A DNA stretch of 64,000 nucleotides from Micromonospora sp. MH99 (GTDB lineage Bacteria > Actinomycetota > Actinomycetes > Mycobacteriales > Micromonosporaceae): assembly GCF_021442385.1 (NCBI RefSeq), contig NZ_MUZA01000008.1, positions 1 through 64,000 of the forward strand, written 5' to 3'. Numbering within the stretch: the stretch's first letter is position 1; the number at the start of each line of letters is the position of its first letter. Below are positions 1 through 7,332 of the stretch, piece after piece. Under the pieces are notes generated by a model. It was not told where the DNA came from, did no database searches, and saw nothing but the letters and a program-made list of their open reading frames with translations. The translations under genes and the position numbers were made by a program.

Positions 1-1
1 G

Positions 2-226
2 GACCTGGTCACCGCGCCGTGCCCGGACGGCGCCGTGGCCCGTACCGCACGGTCCGCCGCCGGGCCGGGCCCGGCCACCGCCGGCGCGCTCGCCCCGCTG
101 GCCGGGGACGCCCCACTGCTGGACAACCCCCCGGTGTACGTGTACCGCGCCGGGGACGTCACAGTGCTGGCCGAACTCGGCCCGGACACCGCCCGGGTCG
201 CCGCCACCGTCGGCTGCCCCGCCTGA
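2..226 (+). CDS. C-terminal fragment of an unrecognised protein
   Basis: The frame is open from the first bases of the window and ends at TGA 224-226, so about 74 C-terminal residues of a longer protein are visible. The segment is rich in Ala, Pro and Gly and ends with a short strand-like stretch (VYVYRAGDVTVLAELGPDTA) and a terminal Cys. Codon use is typical of the neighbours. The upstream part is missing and no domain is recognisable, so no function is given. It converges on the debranching-enzyme gene, with 19 bases between the two stop codons. Confidence 0.55.
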   Translation, partial: DLVTAPCPDGAVARTARSAAGPGPATAGALAPLAGDAPLLDNPPVYVYRAGDVTVLAELGPDTARVAATVGCPA

Positions 227-245
227 GCCGGATGTCCGGCCCGGA

Positions 246-2300
246 TCAGCGGCCCGTCTGCTGGTCCTGCGGGCCTCGGCTTCGACCCAACGCGTCCACG
301 CGGCCCCAGCGGCCGGGAATGTCCAGCAGCTCCACCCGGCCCATGCCCGGCGGCACGGCCGGATCGATGATCAGGTGTTCGCCCTGCGGTTCCAGCCCCA
401 GCATGACCCGCAGCAACAGCAGCGGCGTGCCGCTCGACCAGGCCTGCGGGCTGCACGCGGTCGGGTACTCCACCGGGTAGCCGGTGCGGCTGCGGGGGTA
501 GCCGGCGAACGCCTCCGGCAGCCGCCCGTCGAAGTAGCGGGACGCCGCGAGCATCGCCTCGCAGATCAGCCCGGCCTCCTCCCGGTAGCCGTACCGGCCC
601 AGGCCCCAGGCGATGATCGAGTTGTCGAACGGCCACACGGTGCCCACGTGGTAGCCGATCGGGTTGTACCTACCCTCGCCCTCGGCCAGGGTCCGCACGC
701 CCCAGCCGGAGAAGAGCCGAGGCCCGAGCAGGTGGCCGACCACCTTGCCGGCTCGGGGCTCGTCCACGATCCCGCTCCACAACAGGTGCCCGATGTTCGA
801 CGTGAGCGCGTCCACCTGCCGACCGTCGGCGTCCAGGGCGAGCGCGTAGTACTCCCGGTCGGCGATCCAGAAGTCGTGGTTGAACCGCTGCTTGAGCGCC
901 GCCGCCTCCCGCTCCAGGCGGTCGGCGTACGCCGGGTCGTTCCAGATCTTCCGGGCCAGCCGCGCGGCCCGGATCTTCGCGTCGTACGCGTAGCCCTGCA
1001 GCTCGCAGGTGGCCCGGGGGAAGCCGGGCAGCCGGCCGTCGGCGTACGAGATGGCGTCCCAGGAGTCCTTCCAGCACTGGTTCTGCAGCCCGGTCTCGGG
1101 GTTGCGGGTGCGGTACCAGAGGTAGCCGGTGCCGAGCAGGTCGCCGTACGTGTCGATCCACTCAAGGGCCGCCCGGACGTGTGGCTCCAGCCGCTTGACC
1201 AGCGCGGTGTCGCCGGTCCAGCGCTCGTACTCGTCGATCAGGATGACGAACAGCGGCGTCGAGTCGGCCGACCCGTAGTACGGCGAGTGCGGCTGTTCCT
1301 CGAAACCGGCGGTCTCGCCGTACCGCAGCTCGTGCAGGATCTTGCCGGGTTCCTCGTCGCGGAAGTCGTCCACCCGGTGCCCCTGGAGACCGGCGAGCAT
1401 GAGGATGGTCGCCGGGATCAGCTCCGGCAGGAACGGCAGCACCTGCAACGAGGTGATGATGCTGTCCCGACCGAACAGGGTCATGAACCACGGCAGCCCG
1501 GCGGCGATCAGCCGCGCGCCCAGGGCGATCGACTCATAGCGGAGCGCCGCCAGGTCGTTGAGGCTGCGCCGGTACGCCCCGGCCAGCGGCTCGCAGTCAC
1601 AGCCGAGCGTGGGCGCCCGGTCGATCAGCTCCTGCTGCTCGGCGCGGATGGCATCCGCGCCGCGGTTGCCCGCGTACGGCAGGGTGGCCCGGATGTCCTC
1701 GCCCCGCGCCCCGTAGACGACAGTGGAGACGTGCAGCCGGGTCGTCCACTCGCTGTTGCGGCCGATCCGGACCCGGAAGGTCATCCCGGCGGCGTCGACC
1801 TGCGCCGGCACCGTCGAGCGGACCACTGTCTCGCGGTGGAAGGCCTCCCGCCGGTACGTCAACCGCAGCTCGTCGTTGGTCACCCCGATCGTCGTCCGGC
1901 CGACCTTCTGCTGGGCGTGCTTGATCTCGAACAGGTCGGCGAAGTCGCTGCCCATCTCGACCCGGACGGTGAACTCGGCCTCCGCGCCGGAGTAGTTGAG
2001 GACGGTCAGCTCCTCCTCGAAGCCACCTCCGATCTCCCGCCGACGGATCATCGACACCTTGGCGTCGAGGTAGTGGGTGGGTTCGCCGGGCGCGAGAAAG
2101 AACGTGGTCCGGTACGACTCGCTGTCGTCCACGGAGAGTGCGTGCAGCCGCTCGCCGTCGAGGGTGAGCACCCAGCTCGACAGGAATCGCGTGTCGAAGG
2201 AGAACAGGCCGGTCGGGAAGTCGAAGGACGGTTCGATGTCTCCGCGGTGGTCGGTGACCAGGAAGGTGTTGCCGTCCAGGATGCTGACGAGATCCTTCAC
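246..2300 (-). CDS. Glycogen debranching enzyme family protein (amylo-alpha-1,6-glucosidase-like)
   Basis: This 684-residue protein looks like the bacterial amylo-alpha-1,6-glucosidase/GDE family. An N-terminal beta-rich GDE_N-type domain (about residues 5-190, with the early motifs DGNTFLVTDHRGDI and GLFSFDTRFLS) is followed by a six-hairpin catalytic domain with FGRDSIITSLQVLPFLPE and WKDSWDAI. The family hydrolyses alpha-1,6 branch points or related glucosides in the cytoplasm, but the exact substrate cannot be read from sequence. The start is GTG at 2298-2300, overlapping the TGA of the upstream SCP2 gene (GTGA), so the two are probably translationally coupled. No signal peptide is seen. 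Confidence 0.85.
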   Translation of the reverse strand: MKDLVSILDGNTFLVTDHRGDIEPSFDFPTGLFSFDTRFLSSWVLTLDGERLHALSVDDSESYRTTFFLAPGEPTHYLDAKVSMIRRREIGGGFEEELTVLNYSGAEAEFTVRVEMGSDFADLFEIKHAQQKVGRTTIGVTNDELRLTYRREAFHRETVVRSTVPAQVDAAGMTFRVRIGRNSEWTTRLHVSTVVYGARGEDIRATLPYAGNRGADAIRAEQQELIDRAPTLGCDCEPLAGAYRRSLNDLAALRYESIALGARLIAAGLPWFMTLFGRDSIITSLQVLPFLPELIPATILMLAGLQGHRVDDFRDEEPGKILHELRYGETAGFEEQPHSPYYGSADSTPLFVILIDEYERWTGDTALVKRLEPHVRAALEWIDTYGDLLGTGYLWYRTRNPETGLQNQCWKDSWDAISYADGRLPGFPRATCELQGYAYDAKIRAARLARKIWNDPAYADRLEREAAALKQRFNHDFWIADREYYALALDADGRQVDALTSNIGHLLWSGIVDEPRAGKVVGHLLGPRLFSGWGVRTLAEGEGRYNPIGYHVGTVWPFDNSIIAWGLGRYGYREEAGLICEAMLAASRYFDGRLPEAFAGYPRSRTGYPVEYPTACSPQAWSSGTPLLLLRVMLGLEPQGEHLIIDPAVPPGMGRVELLDIPGRWGRVDALGRSRGPQDQQTGR

Positions 2301-2677
2301 GACCGTCGTCCGGCTGCCTGTCGGGCCACCTCGCGCGGGTCACGGGTGCCCGGCGGGTTCGGGAAGAAGCGGCGGAAGGCCAGGAAGAGCACCACGTCAC
2401 CGCTGAAGGTGCTCTCGTTGCGCAGGACCGCGGCGAGTCCCTGTGCCTCGCCGGTGATCAGCCTGTCGAACAGGGCCGCGCTGCTGTACCAGATGGCGTC
2501 GGCCGGGCCCCGCTCCCGGCTGGCCTGGACCGCTCCCGGCCGCATCCGGACCAGCCAGTGTTCGGTCCGGTGGTCGATGCCGAGATCGATCTGCAGGGTC
2601 CCCGTGGCCAGGCCGCCCAGGATCGTGGGCGCACGCGTCGGCAGCGATTCGAAGAACCTCTCCGTCGCCTCGGTCAC
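2297..2677 (-). CDS. SCP2 sterol-binding domain protein
   Basis: The 126-residue product has the length and pattern of a stand-alone SCP2 domain: an N-terminal helix (TERFFESLPTRAP), a central beta sheet with a conserved Trp, and a C-terminal LAFRRFFP segment. Such domains bind lipids or hydrophobic ligands. The GTG start at 2677 is preferred over upstream in-frame codons because TACGAT lies six bases before it, fitting a leaderless promoter. It is the first gene of a two-gene unit with the debranching enzyme. The functional link between a lipid-binding domain and glucan metabolism is unknown. Confidence 0.75.
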   Translation of the reverse strand: MTEATERFFESLPTRAPTILGGLATGTLQIDLGIDHRTEHWLVRMRPGAVQASRERGPADAIWYSSAALFDRLITGEAQGLAAVLRNESTFSGDVVLFLAFRRFFPNPPGTRDPREVARQAAGRRS

Positions 2678-2683
2678 AGTCGA

Positions 2684-2689
2684 ATCGTA
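2684..2689 (-). promoter_or_regulatory. -10 element (TACGAT) of the SCP2-debranching operon
   Basis: TACGAT on the minus strand ends six bases before the GTG at 2677, which is the spacing expected for a leaderless mRNA. Confidence 0.5.
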
Positions 2690-2759
2690 GGCAGCTGTCC
2701 GAGATGTCGGGTCGGTATCCGGAGTCCGCCCATGCCCTTGCCCCGAGGCGTGCCGGTGG

Positions 2760-3122
2760 TCAGTAGACGAGCGCCTGCGCGCCCTCGGCCAACGCCTCCT
2801 CGACGAAGACCGCGGCGCCCGCGATCCGCACACCGGGCAGTACGTCGTCCGGGCCGATCTCCCGCCGGGCCGCGCACTGGGTGCAGGCGGTCACCCGACC
2901 ACTGGTCAGGATGACGTGCAGCAGCTCGGCCAGCGGCGCGGAGTGCGGCAGCTCGAACTCCTGGGCGCGGCCGGGCAGCGCGAACCAGGTCGACTCCCCG
3001 GTCAGCCAGAGCGACACGTCCACGCCGGCCGCGACCGCCGTGGCGGCGACCGTGAACGCCTGCGCGCACCGTTCCGGGGCGTCCGTCCCAGCGGTGACCT
3101 TGACGACGAGAGAGCGGGCCAT
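2760..3122 (-). CDS. DsrE/DsrF-like family protein
   Basis: The 120-residue product (MARSLVVKVTAGTDAPERC) has the small alpha/beta fold pattern of DsrE-like proteins: an N-terminal strand, a helix over a possible partner-binding surface, a VDVSLWLTGES strand-turn and a C-terminal VFVEEALAEGAQAL helix. The motif TACTQCAARR supplies two Cys near residues 79-82 that could act in sulfur or thiol chemistry. That role is inferred from DsrE relatives and not shown. The start at 3122 is chosen because TATGCT lies seven bases upstream. The gene is transcribed divergently from the small membrane protein, from overlapping -10 elements. Confidence 0.7.
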   Translation of the reverse strand: MARSLVVKVTAGTDAPERCAQAFTVAATAVAAGVDVSLWLTGESTWFALPGRAQEFELPHSAPLAELLHVILTSGRVTACTQCAARREIGPDDVLPGVRIAGAAVFVEEALAEGAQALVY

Positions 3123-3129
3123 GGGGCCC

Positions 3130-3139
3130 AGCATAGGAT
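3130..3139. promoter_or_regulatory. Overlapping divergent -10 elements for two leaderless genes
   Basis: TATGCT on the minus strand (3135 to 3130) is seven bases from the DsrE ATG at 3122. TAGGAT on the plus strand (3134-3139) is seven bases from the ATG at 3147. The two hexamers share two bases, so polymerase probably cannot occupy both at once. Confidence 0.6.
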
Positions 3140-3146
3140 GGTCACG

Positions 3147-3251
3147 ATGGTTACCGAGATCGGGTTCGTCAGCCTGCTGGTTGCCGGCCTGGGCGGGCTC
3201 GCTGGCGGCCTGGTCTACCTGGCAGTGAAGATTTCGAGGGGACGTTGGTGA
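3147..3251 (+). CDS. Small single-pass membrane peptide (34 aa)
   Basis: ATG 3147 to TGA 3251 encodes 34 residues: a short acidic N-terminus (MVTEIGF), one hydrophobic glycine-rich transmembrane stretch (SLLVAGLGGLAGGLVYLAV) and a basic tail (KISRGRW). This is the normal layout of a small inner-membrane peptide. An in-frame ATG at 3138 would add three residues, but the TAGGAT -10 seven bases before 3147 favours the shorter form. It lies 55 bases before the nitrobindin-like gene and may be cotranscribed with it. No family is recognised. The case rests on the promoter, the topology and the position. Confidence 0.6.
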   Translation: MVTEIGFVSLLVAGLGGLAGGLVYLAVKISRGRW

Positions 3252-3303
3252 GCGCGAGGAGTGAGCCGGGCCTGCGAGCCCCGCAGTCGCGAACGAAGGT
3301 GGA
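3247..3303. repeat. Probable dispersed intergenic repeat of the genus
   Basis: The segment beginning GTGAGCGCGAGGAGTGAGCC and ending in GCAGTCGCGAACGAAGG matches, from memory, a sequence found many times between genes in Micromonospora and Salinispora. Only one copy is in this window, so the call rests on recall. It contains recurring GCGAG units and supplies the AAGG before the next GTG start. Confidence 0.4.
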
Positions 3304-3306
3304 ACG

Positions 3307-3897
3307 GTGAGCGACGAGAACCCGCTGCAGCCGCCGTGGCTGAACGCGCCGCCGGTCGAGGAGTACCCGTTCGAGGAGAGTCACGACCTGCGGGTCGGCC
3401 CGAAGCTGCACCCGGCGCTGGACGGCCTGTTGCCGTACATCGGTCTGTGGCGCGGCCGGGGCAAGGGTGGTTTCCCCACGATCGAGGACTTCGACTACGC
3501 GCAGGAGATCCGGATCAGCCACGACGGCCGGCCGTTCCTGCACTACGAGTCGCGCGCCTGGATCCTCGACGAGCAGAGCCGGCCCGTCCGCCCCGCCGGG
3601 CGTGAGGTCGGCTGGTGGCGGCCGGTCATGGTGGACGGCCGGGCCACCGACGAGCTGGAGGCGCTGCTGAGCACGCCGACCGGGGTGATGGAGCTGCACC
3701 TCGGCAAGCGCACCGGCACCCAGGTCGAGTTCGCCACCGACGCGGTGATTCGGACGGCGACCGCCAAGGAGGTCACCGGCGGGCACCGCCTCTTCGGCAT
3801 CGTCGAGGGCGCGCTGCTGTACGCCCAGGAGATGGCGGCGATGGGTCACCCCCTCAGCCCGCACCTCTCCGCCCGGCTCGTCCGGGTGGGCGGCTGA
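3307..3897 (+). CDS. Nitrobindin-like (FABP/DUF1794) heme-binding beta-barrel protein
   Basis: The 196-residue protein carries the nitrobindin signature GLWRGRGKG near residues 45-53 (GxWxGxG), followed by DFDYAQEI and ending with a barrel strand that contains GHRLFGIVEGALLYAQEM and HLSARLVRV. Members of this actinobacterial FABP-like family form a ten-stranded barrel that binds ferric heme, and relatives isomerise peroxynitrite to nitrate. Presence of heme here is inferred. The first 30 residues are Pro-rich and probably disordered. The start is GTG 3307 with AAGGTGG upstream. It is convergent with the next gene, four bases apart. Confidence 0.82.
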   Translation: MSDENPLQPPWLNAPPVEEYPFEESHDLRVGPKLHPALDGLLPYIGLWRGRGKGGFPTIEDFDYAQEIRISHDGRPFLHYESRAWILDEQSRPVRPAGREVGWWRPVMVDGRATDELEALLSTPTGVMELHLGKRTGTQVEFATDAVIRTATAKEVTGGHRLFGIVEGALLYAQEMAAMGHPLSPHLSARLVRVGG

Positions 3898-3901
3898 CGC
3901 T

Positions 3902-4780
3902 TCAGTCGACGGGGAAACCCAGCAGTTCGTGCAGGGCGGGGGTACGCGGGCAGCGGTCCCGGCGTACCCCGTCCAGCATCCGGACCTCGGCGAGTCCGCG
4001 TACCGACGAGCTGAACCAGACGCCGTCGGCGGCGTGCAGCTCCGCCGGGGTCACCATCCGTTCGACGCCGTTGAGGCCCAGCTCGTGCGCGTGGGCGAGC
4101 AGCCAGGCGACGGTCGTGCCGGGCAGGATGCCGGTGGTGGCGGGCACCGTGCAGATCGTGTCCCCGGTGAGCCACACCACGTTGGCGATGGGCCCCTCCA
4201 GGGCGTACCCGTCGGACGAGACCCAGAGCACGTCGTCCACCCCGTTGGCGCGCGCCCAGCGGCGGGCGGCGCTGTTGACCGCGTACGACGTGGATTTGAT
4301 CCCGGCCGGCAGCCAGTCCAGGCCGGTACGCGCGTCGGCGGGCACCCCCAGCGGCAGGAGTGCCACGGCGATCCCGTTCCGTCGGGCCGCCAGCGACGAC
4401 GCCGGCACCGCGGTCAGCGTGGCGTAGACGGTCGGCGGGCCACCGGCCTCCGAGCCGCGGGTGCAGACCAGCCGCAGCGCGCCTTCCACCTGCGCCGGCC
4501 AGCCCGCGAGCGCCGAGTCGAGCAGATCGGTAAGTGCGTCGGTGGGGGGCAGGTCCAGGTCGACGGCCGCCGCCGCCCTGGCCATCCGGGCCAGGTGCTC
4601 GTCGCGCAGCCACGGCCGTCCCTGCCGCAGGTGCATCGACTCGAAGAGCCCGTCGCCGTGCAGGACGCCCAGGTCGTCGCCGCGCAGCAGGGGTTCGTCC
4701 GCCGGGATCAGGCCGCGCCCCAGCACCGCGATCCGCGCGCTCGGCCTGGCCGGGACACTGCCGGCGGACGACGTCACCAT
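3902..4780 (-). CDS. Class IV aminotransferase, 4-amino-4-deoxychorismate lyase-like
   Basis: The 292-residue product is a fold-type IV PLP enzyme. It has an N-terminal domain with GDGLFESMHLRQGRPWLRDEH, the lysine-containing segment LPAGIKSTSYAVN (the Lys that would hold PLP), and a C-terminal EGPIANVVWL/ILPGTTVAWLL region that binds the cofactor phosphate. These features fit aminodeoxychorismate lyase, which makes p-aminobenzoate for folate, or a branched-chain/D-amino-acid aminotransferase. The neighbouring folate-binding YgfZ gene mildly favours the folate role. The ATG at 4780 has TACGCT eight bases upstream. It is divergent from the Nur-type regulator. Confidence 0.75.
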   Translation of the reverse strand: MVTSSAGSVPARPSARIAVLGRGLIPADEPLLRGDDLGVLHGDGLFESMHLRQGRPWLRDEHLARMARAAAAVDLDLPPTDALTDLLDSALAGWPAQVEGALRLVCTRGSEAGGPPTVYATLTAVPASSLAARRNGIAVALLPLGVPADARTGLDWLPAGIKSTSYAVNSAARRWARANGVDDVLWVSSDGYALEGPIANVVWLTGDTICTVPATTGILPGTTVAWLLAHAHELGLNGVERMVTPAELHAADGVWFSSSVRGLAEVRMLDGVRRDRCPRTPALHELLGFPVD

Positions 4781-4837
4781 GACCGCCGAGCGTAGCGGCG
4801 GTCGGGCGCGCGCAGGAGGTCGGCGCGATCGCCGAAC

Positions 4838-4843
4838 TATGAT
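4838..4843 (+). promoter_or_regulatory. -10 element (TATGAT) of the nur-ygfZ unit
   Basis: TATGAT ends six bases before GTG 4850, as in leaderless transcripts. Confidence 0.55.
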
Positions 4844-4849
4844 CGGACG

Positions 4850-5278
4850 GTGTCCGAATCCTCCCTCGCGGAAATGCTCCGGGCCCGTGGGCTGCGGCTG
4901 ACGGCCCAGCGGCAGCTCGTCCTCCAGGCGGTGCTCGATCTGGGCCACGCCACACCGGAGCAGGTGCACACCGCGGTCCGGGAGGTCGCCGCCGGCGTCA
5001 ACATCACCACCATCTACCGCACGCTGGAGCTGCTGGAACGGCTCGGCCTGGTGACCCACACCCACCTCTCGCACGGTTCGCCGACCTACCACGCGGCGGG
5101 CGAGCACCAACACGTCCACCTCGTCTGCCGGGAGTGCGGCGCGATCGACGAGATCGATCCGGAGCTGCTCCGACCGCTGGCCGAGCAGTTGGCCGAGCAG
5201 CGGGGTTTCCGGGTGGACATCGGGCACGTGTCACTCTTCGGCGTCTGCGACCGCTGCGAGAACGGGGATCAAACATGA
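4850..5278 (+). CDS. nur: Fur-family regulator, Nur-like (nickel-responsive)
   Basis: The 142-residue protein is a Fur-family repressor with an N-terminal winged helix (RLTAQRQLVLQAV, then NITTIYRTLELLERLGLV) and a metal-binding dimerisation domain. Counting from the GTG start, His33, His70, His72, His86, His88, His90 and His126 are all present. These are the positions I recall as metal ligands in Streptomyces Nur, including the Ni-site His70/72/126. Only one of the usual structural Cys pairs is obvious in each of CRECG (93-96) and CDRC. Nur represses nickel uptake and sodF in Streptomyces. The ATGA overlap with ygfZ implies coupling. A general Fur/Zur role is the alternative. Confidence 0.78.
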   Translation: MSESSLAEMLRARGLRLTAQRQLVLQAVLDLGHATPEQVHTAVREVAAGVNITTIYRTLELLERLGLVTHTHLSHGSPTYHAAGEHQHVHLVCRECGAIDEIDPELLRPLAEQLAEQRGFRVDIGHVSLFGVCDRCENGDQT

Positions 5279-6387
5279 TCGACATCGCGGGCGCGGTGGC
5301 CGTCGAGAGCATCGACGAGGCCAGCCGTGACCAGCCGGACCCGGCGCACGTCGCGGCCGGGGTGCGGGGGGTGGCCGCGCACTACGGCGACCCGCTGCGC
5401 GAGCAGCGCGTCCTGGACACCGAGGTCGGCCTGGTCGACAGGTCGCACCGGGGGATCATCGCGGTGCCCGGCGAGGAGCGGGCCGGCTGGCTGCACACGA
5501 TCACCTCGCAGCACCTGAGCACGCTGGCCGCCGGCGAGGGCACGGAGCTGCTGGTGCTCTCCCCGCACGGGCACGTCGAGCAGCACGCCCTGGTCGCCGA
5601 GGACGGCGAGACCACCTGGCTGGACACCGAGCCGGGGGCGACCGAGGGCCTGCTCGCGTACCTGGAGAAGATGCGGTTCTTCAGCAAGGTCGACCCCCGC
5701 GACGCCACCGCCGAGCGGGCACTGCTGTCGCTGGTCGGGCCGGCGGCGTCCGAGGCCCTGGGCACGCTCGGCGTGACCGGGCTGGCCGCGCCGGACCTGG
5801 TGCCGGTGCCGGGTCCGAAGTTCGCCGCCGGGGCCGTGCCGCCCCGAGCGGGCATCCGGTACGACGTCCGACCGCTGCCGATGGGCGGCTGGGCCCGACG
5901 TGGCGTCCTCGGGGTGGACCTGCTGGTTCCCCGTTCGGCAATGGAGCAGGTGGTCGCCGAACTGCGTGGGGCCGGCGTGCCGGTCGCCGGCCTCTGGGCG
6001 TACGAGGCGATCCGGGTCGCCGCCCGGCAGCCGCGGGTCGGGGTGGACACCGACCACAGGACCATCCCGGCAGAGGTGGACCTCATCGGCCCGGCGGTGC
6101 ACCTGGACAAGGGCTGCTACCGGGGCCAGGAGACGGTGGCCCGCGTACACAACATGGGCCGGCCCCCGCGCCGCCTGGTGCTGCTGCACCTGGACGGGGT
6201 GACCACCGACCAGCCGCCGACAGCCGGTACGCCGGTGACCCTCGACGGGCGGGCGGTGGGCTTCGTGGGGACCGCCGTGCTGCACCACGAACTGGGTCAG
6301 GTCGCTCTCGCGGTGCTGAAGCGGAACGTTCCGGACGACGCCCCGCTGATGATCGGCGAGACCGCGGCGGCCATCGACCCGTCCTGA
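5275..6387 (+). CDS. ygfZ: YgfZ/GcvT-like folate-binding protein
   Basis: The 370-residue protein has the GcvT-like fold and the YgfZ signature KGCYRGQETVARVHNMG near residues 279-295, whose Cys is essential in characterised members. YgfZ proteins bind tetrahydrofolate and support assembly or repair of certain iron-sulfur enzymes. An early LVDRSHRGIIAVPGEERAGWLH segment is typical of the N-terminal domain. The start ATG 5275 overlaps the regulator stop (ATGA), so the protein is produced from the same mRNA as Nur. No catalytic aspartate for aminomethyl transfer is evident, which separates it from true GcvT. Confidence 0.83.
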   Translation: MIDIAGAVAVESIDEASRDQPDPAHVAAGVRGVAAHYGDPLREQRVLDTEVGLVDRSHRGIIAVPGEERAGWLHTITSQHLSTLAAGEGTELLVLSPHGHVEQHALVAEDGETTWLDTEPGATEGLLAYLEKMRFFSKVDPRDATAERALLSLVGPAASEALGTLGVTGLAAPDLVPVPGPKFAAGAVPPRAGIRYDVRPLPMGGWARRGVLGVDLLVPRSAMEQVVAELRGAGVPVAGLWAYEAIRVAARQPRVGVDTDHRTIPAEVDLIGPAVHLDKGCYRGQETVARVHNMGRPPRRLVLLHLDGVTTDQPPTAGTPVTLDGRAVGFVGTAVLHHELGQVALAVLKRNVPDDAPLMIGETAAAIDPS

Positions 6388-6397
6388 GCGGGGCGTC

Positions 6398-6403
6398 TAG
6401 GAT
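6398..6403 (+). promoter_or_regulatory. -10 element (TAGGAT) of the BKACE gene
   Basis: TAGGAT ends seven bases before ATG 6411, which suggests a leaderless transcript separate from the upstream ygfZ unit. Confidence 0.5.
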
Positions 6404-6410
6404 CGCCGGC

Positions 6411-7238
6411 ATGACGACAGGGACGTTGATCACGGTGGCCCCGACCGGCGCGGAGTCGGCCAAGGCGGAGGTGCCGGCGCTGCCGGTGACCCTGGACGAG
6501 CTGCTGCTCACCGCCAAGGAGTGCGAGGCGCTCGGCGCCGCCGTGATCCACGTCCACATCCGTGACGACGAGGCCCGGCCGACCCTCGACCCGGCCCGGC
6601 TGGCCGAGACGGTGGCGGCGCTGCGGGAGAGCACCGACCTGATCGTGCAGCTCTCCTCGGGCGGCGCGGTGACCGACCCGGAGGCGTCCCGGCTCGCCGT
6701 GCTCGACGCGCGTCCGGACATGGCCTCCTGCACCATGGGCACCGTCAACTTCGGCGACGACGTCTTCCTCAACCGCTGGGAGTTCATCGTCGACCTGCAC
6801 ACCCGGATGCAGGAGCGCGGCATCGTGCCGGAGTACGAGATCTTCGACCTCGGCCACCTGTCCGCGTTGCAGCGGCTGCTTGCCAAGTACGGCCTGCCGG
6901 CGGGCGGGCACGTGCACGTCGACTTCGTGATGGGGGTGCCGGGCGGCATGCCGGGCACCACCGAGACGCTTGTCGCCGCCCACCGGATGCTGGCGGACCT
7001 GCCGGCGGGCACCACCTTCTCGGCCACCGGCATCGGTCGGAGCACGATCCCGGTGCTGCTGGCCTCGCTGTCGACCGGCGGGCACCTGCGGGTCGGCATG
7101 GAGGACACGGTGACGTACGCCAAGGGTCGGCCGGTCGAGTCCAACATGCAGTTGGTCGCCCGCGCGGTCGGCTTCGCGCAACTCGCCCAGCGTCCGCCGC
7201 TGACCACCACCGAGGCCCGCGCGCTGCTCGGGCTGTAA
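6411..7238 (+). CDS. Beta-keto acid cleavage enzyme (BKACE/DUF849, Kce-like)
   Basis: The 275-residue TIM-barrel protein begins with LITVAPTGAESAK and carries IHVHIRDDE near residues 44-52, the paired-His zinc site of BKACE enzymes. It also has the QLSSGGAVTD loop, FVMGVPGGMPGT, and a late GGHLRVGMEDT that supplies the conserved acidic zinc ligand. The family condenses a beta-keto acid with acetyl-CoA to give acetoacetate and a new CoA ester. The substrate of this member is unknown, and the lysine-fermentation substrate of Kce is unlikely in an aerobic actinomycete. It is monocistronic, with its own promoter. Confidence 0.82.
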   Translation: MTTGTLITVAPTGAESAKAEVPALPVTLDELLLTAKECEALGAAVIHVHIRDDEARPTLDPARLAETVAALRESTDLIVQLSSGGAVTDPEASRLAVLDARPDMASCTMGTVNFGDDVFLNRWEFIVDLHTRMQERGIVPEYEIFDLGHLSALQRLLAKYGLPAGGHVHVDFVMGVPGGMPGTTETLVAAHRMLADLPAGTTFSATGIGRSTIPVLLASLSTGGHLRVGMEDTVTYAKGRPVESNMQLVARAVGFAQLAQRPPLTTTEARALLGL

Positions 7239-7319
7239 GGCCGGCAACCTCCCGCGCCCCTGTCACCCGGGCGGTGGACGACCTGGTCACCCCGCCGACG
7301 GGCGGTCCAGCCTCCTGGG

Positions 7320-7325
7320 TACCGT
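7320..7325 (+). promoter_or_regulatory. -10 element (TACCGT) of the asparaginase gene
   Basis: TACCGT ends seven bases before GTG 7333, supporting that start. Confidence 0.45.
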
Positions 7326-7332
7326 CCAGCAC

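Noticed and set aside
375..2690. A 771-codon plus-strand open frame opposite the debranching enzyme gene
   Set aside because: It reads as Arg/Pro/Gly/Val-rich low-complexity sequence, the usual antisense shadow in very GC-rich DNA. The minus-strand protein has clear family motifs.
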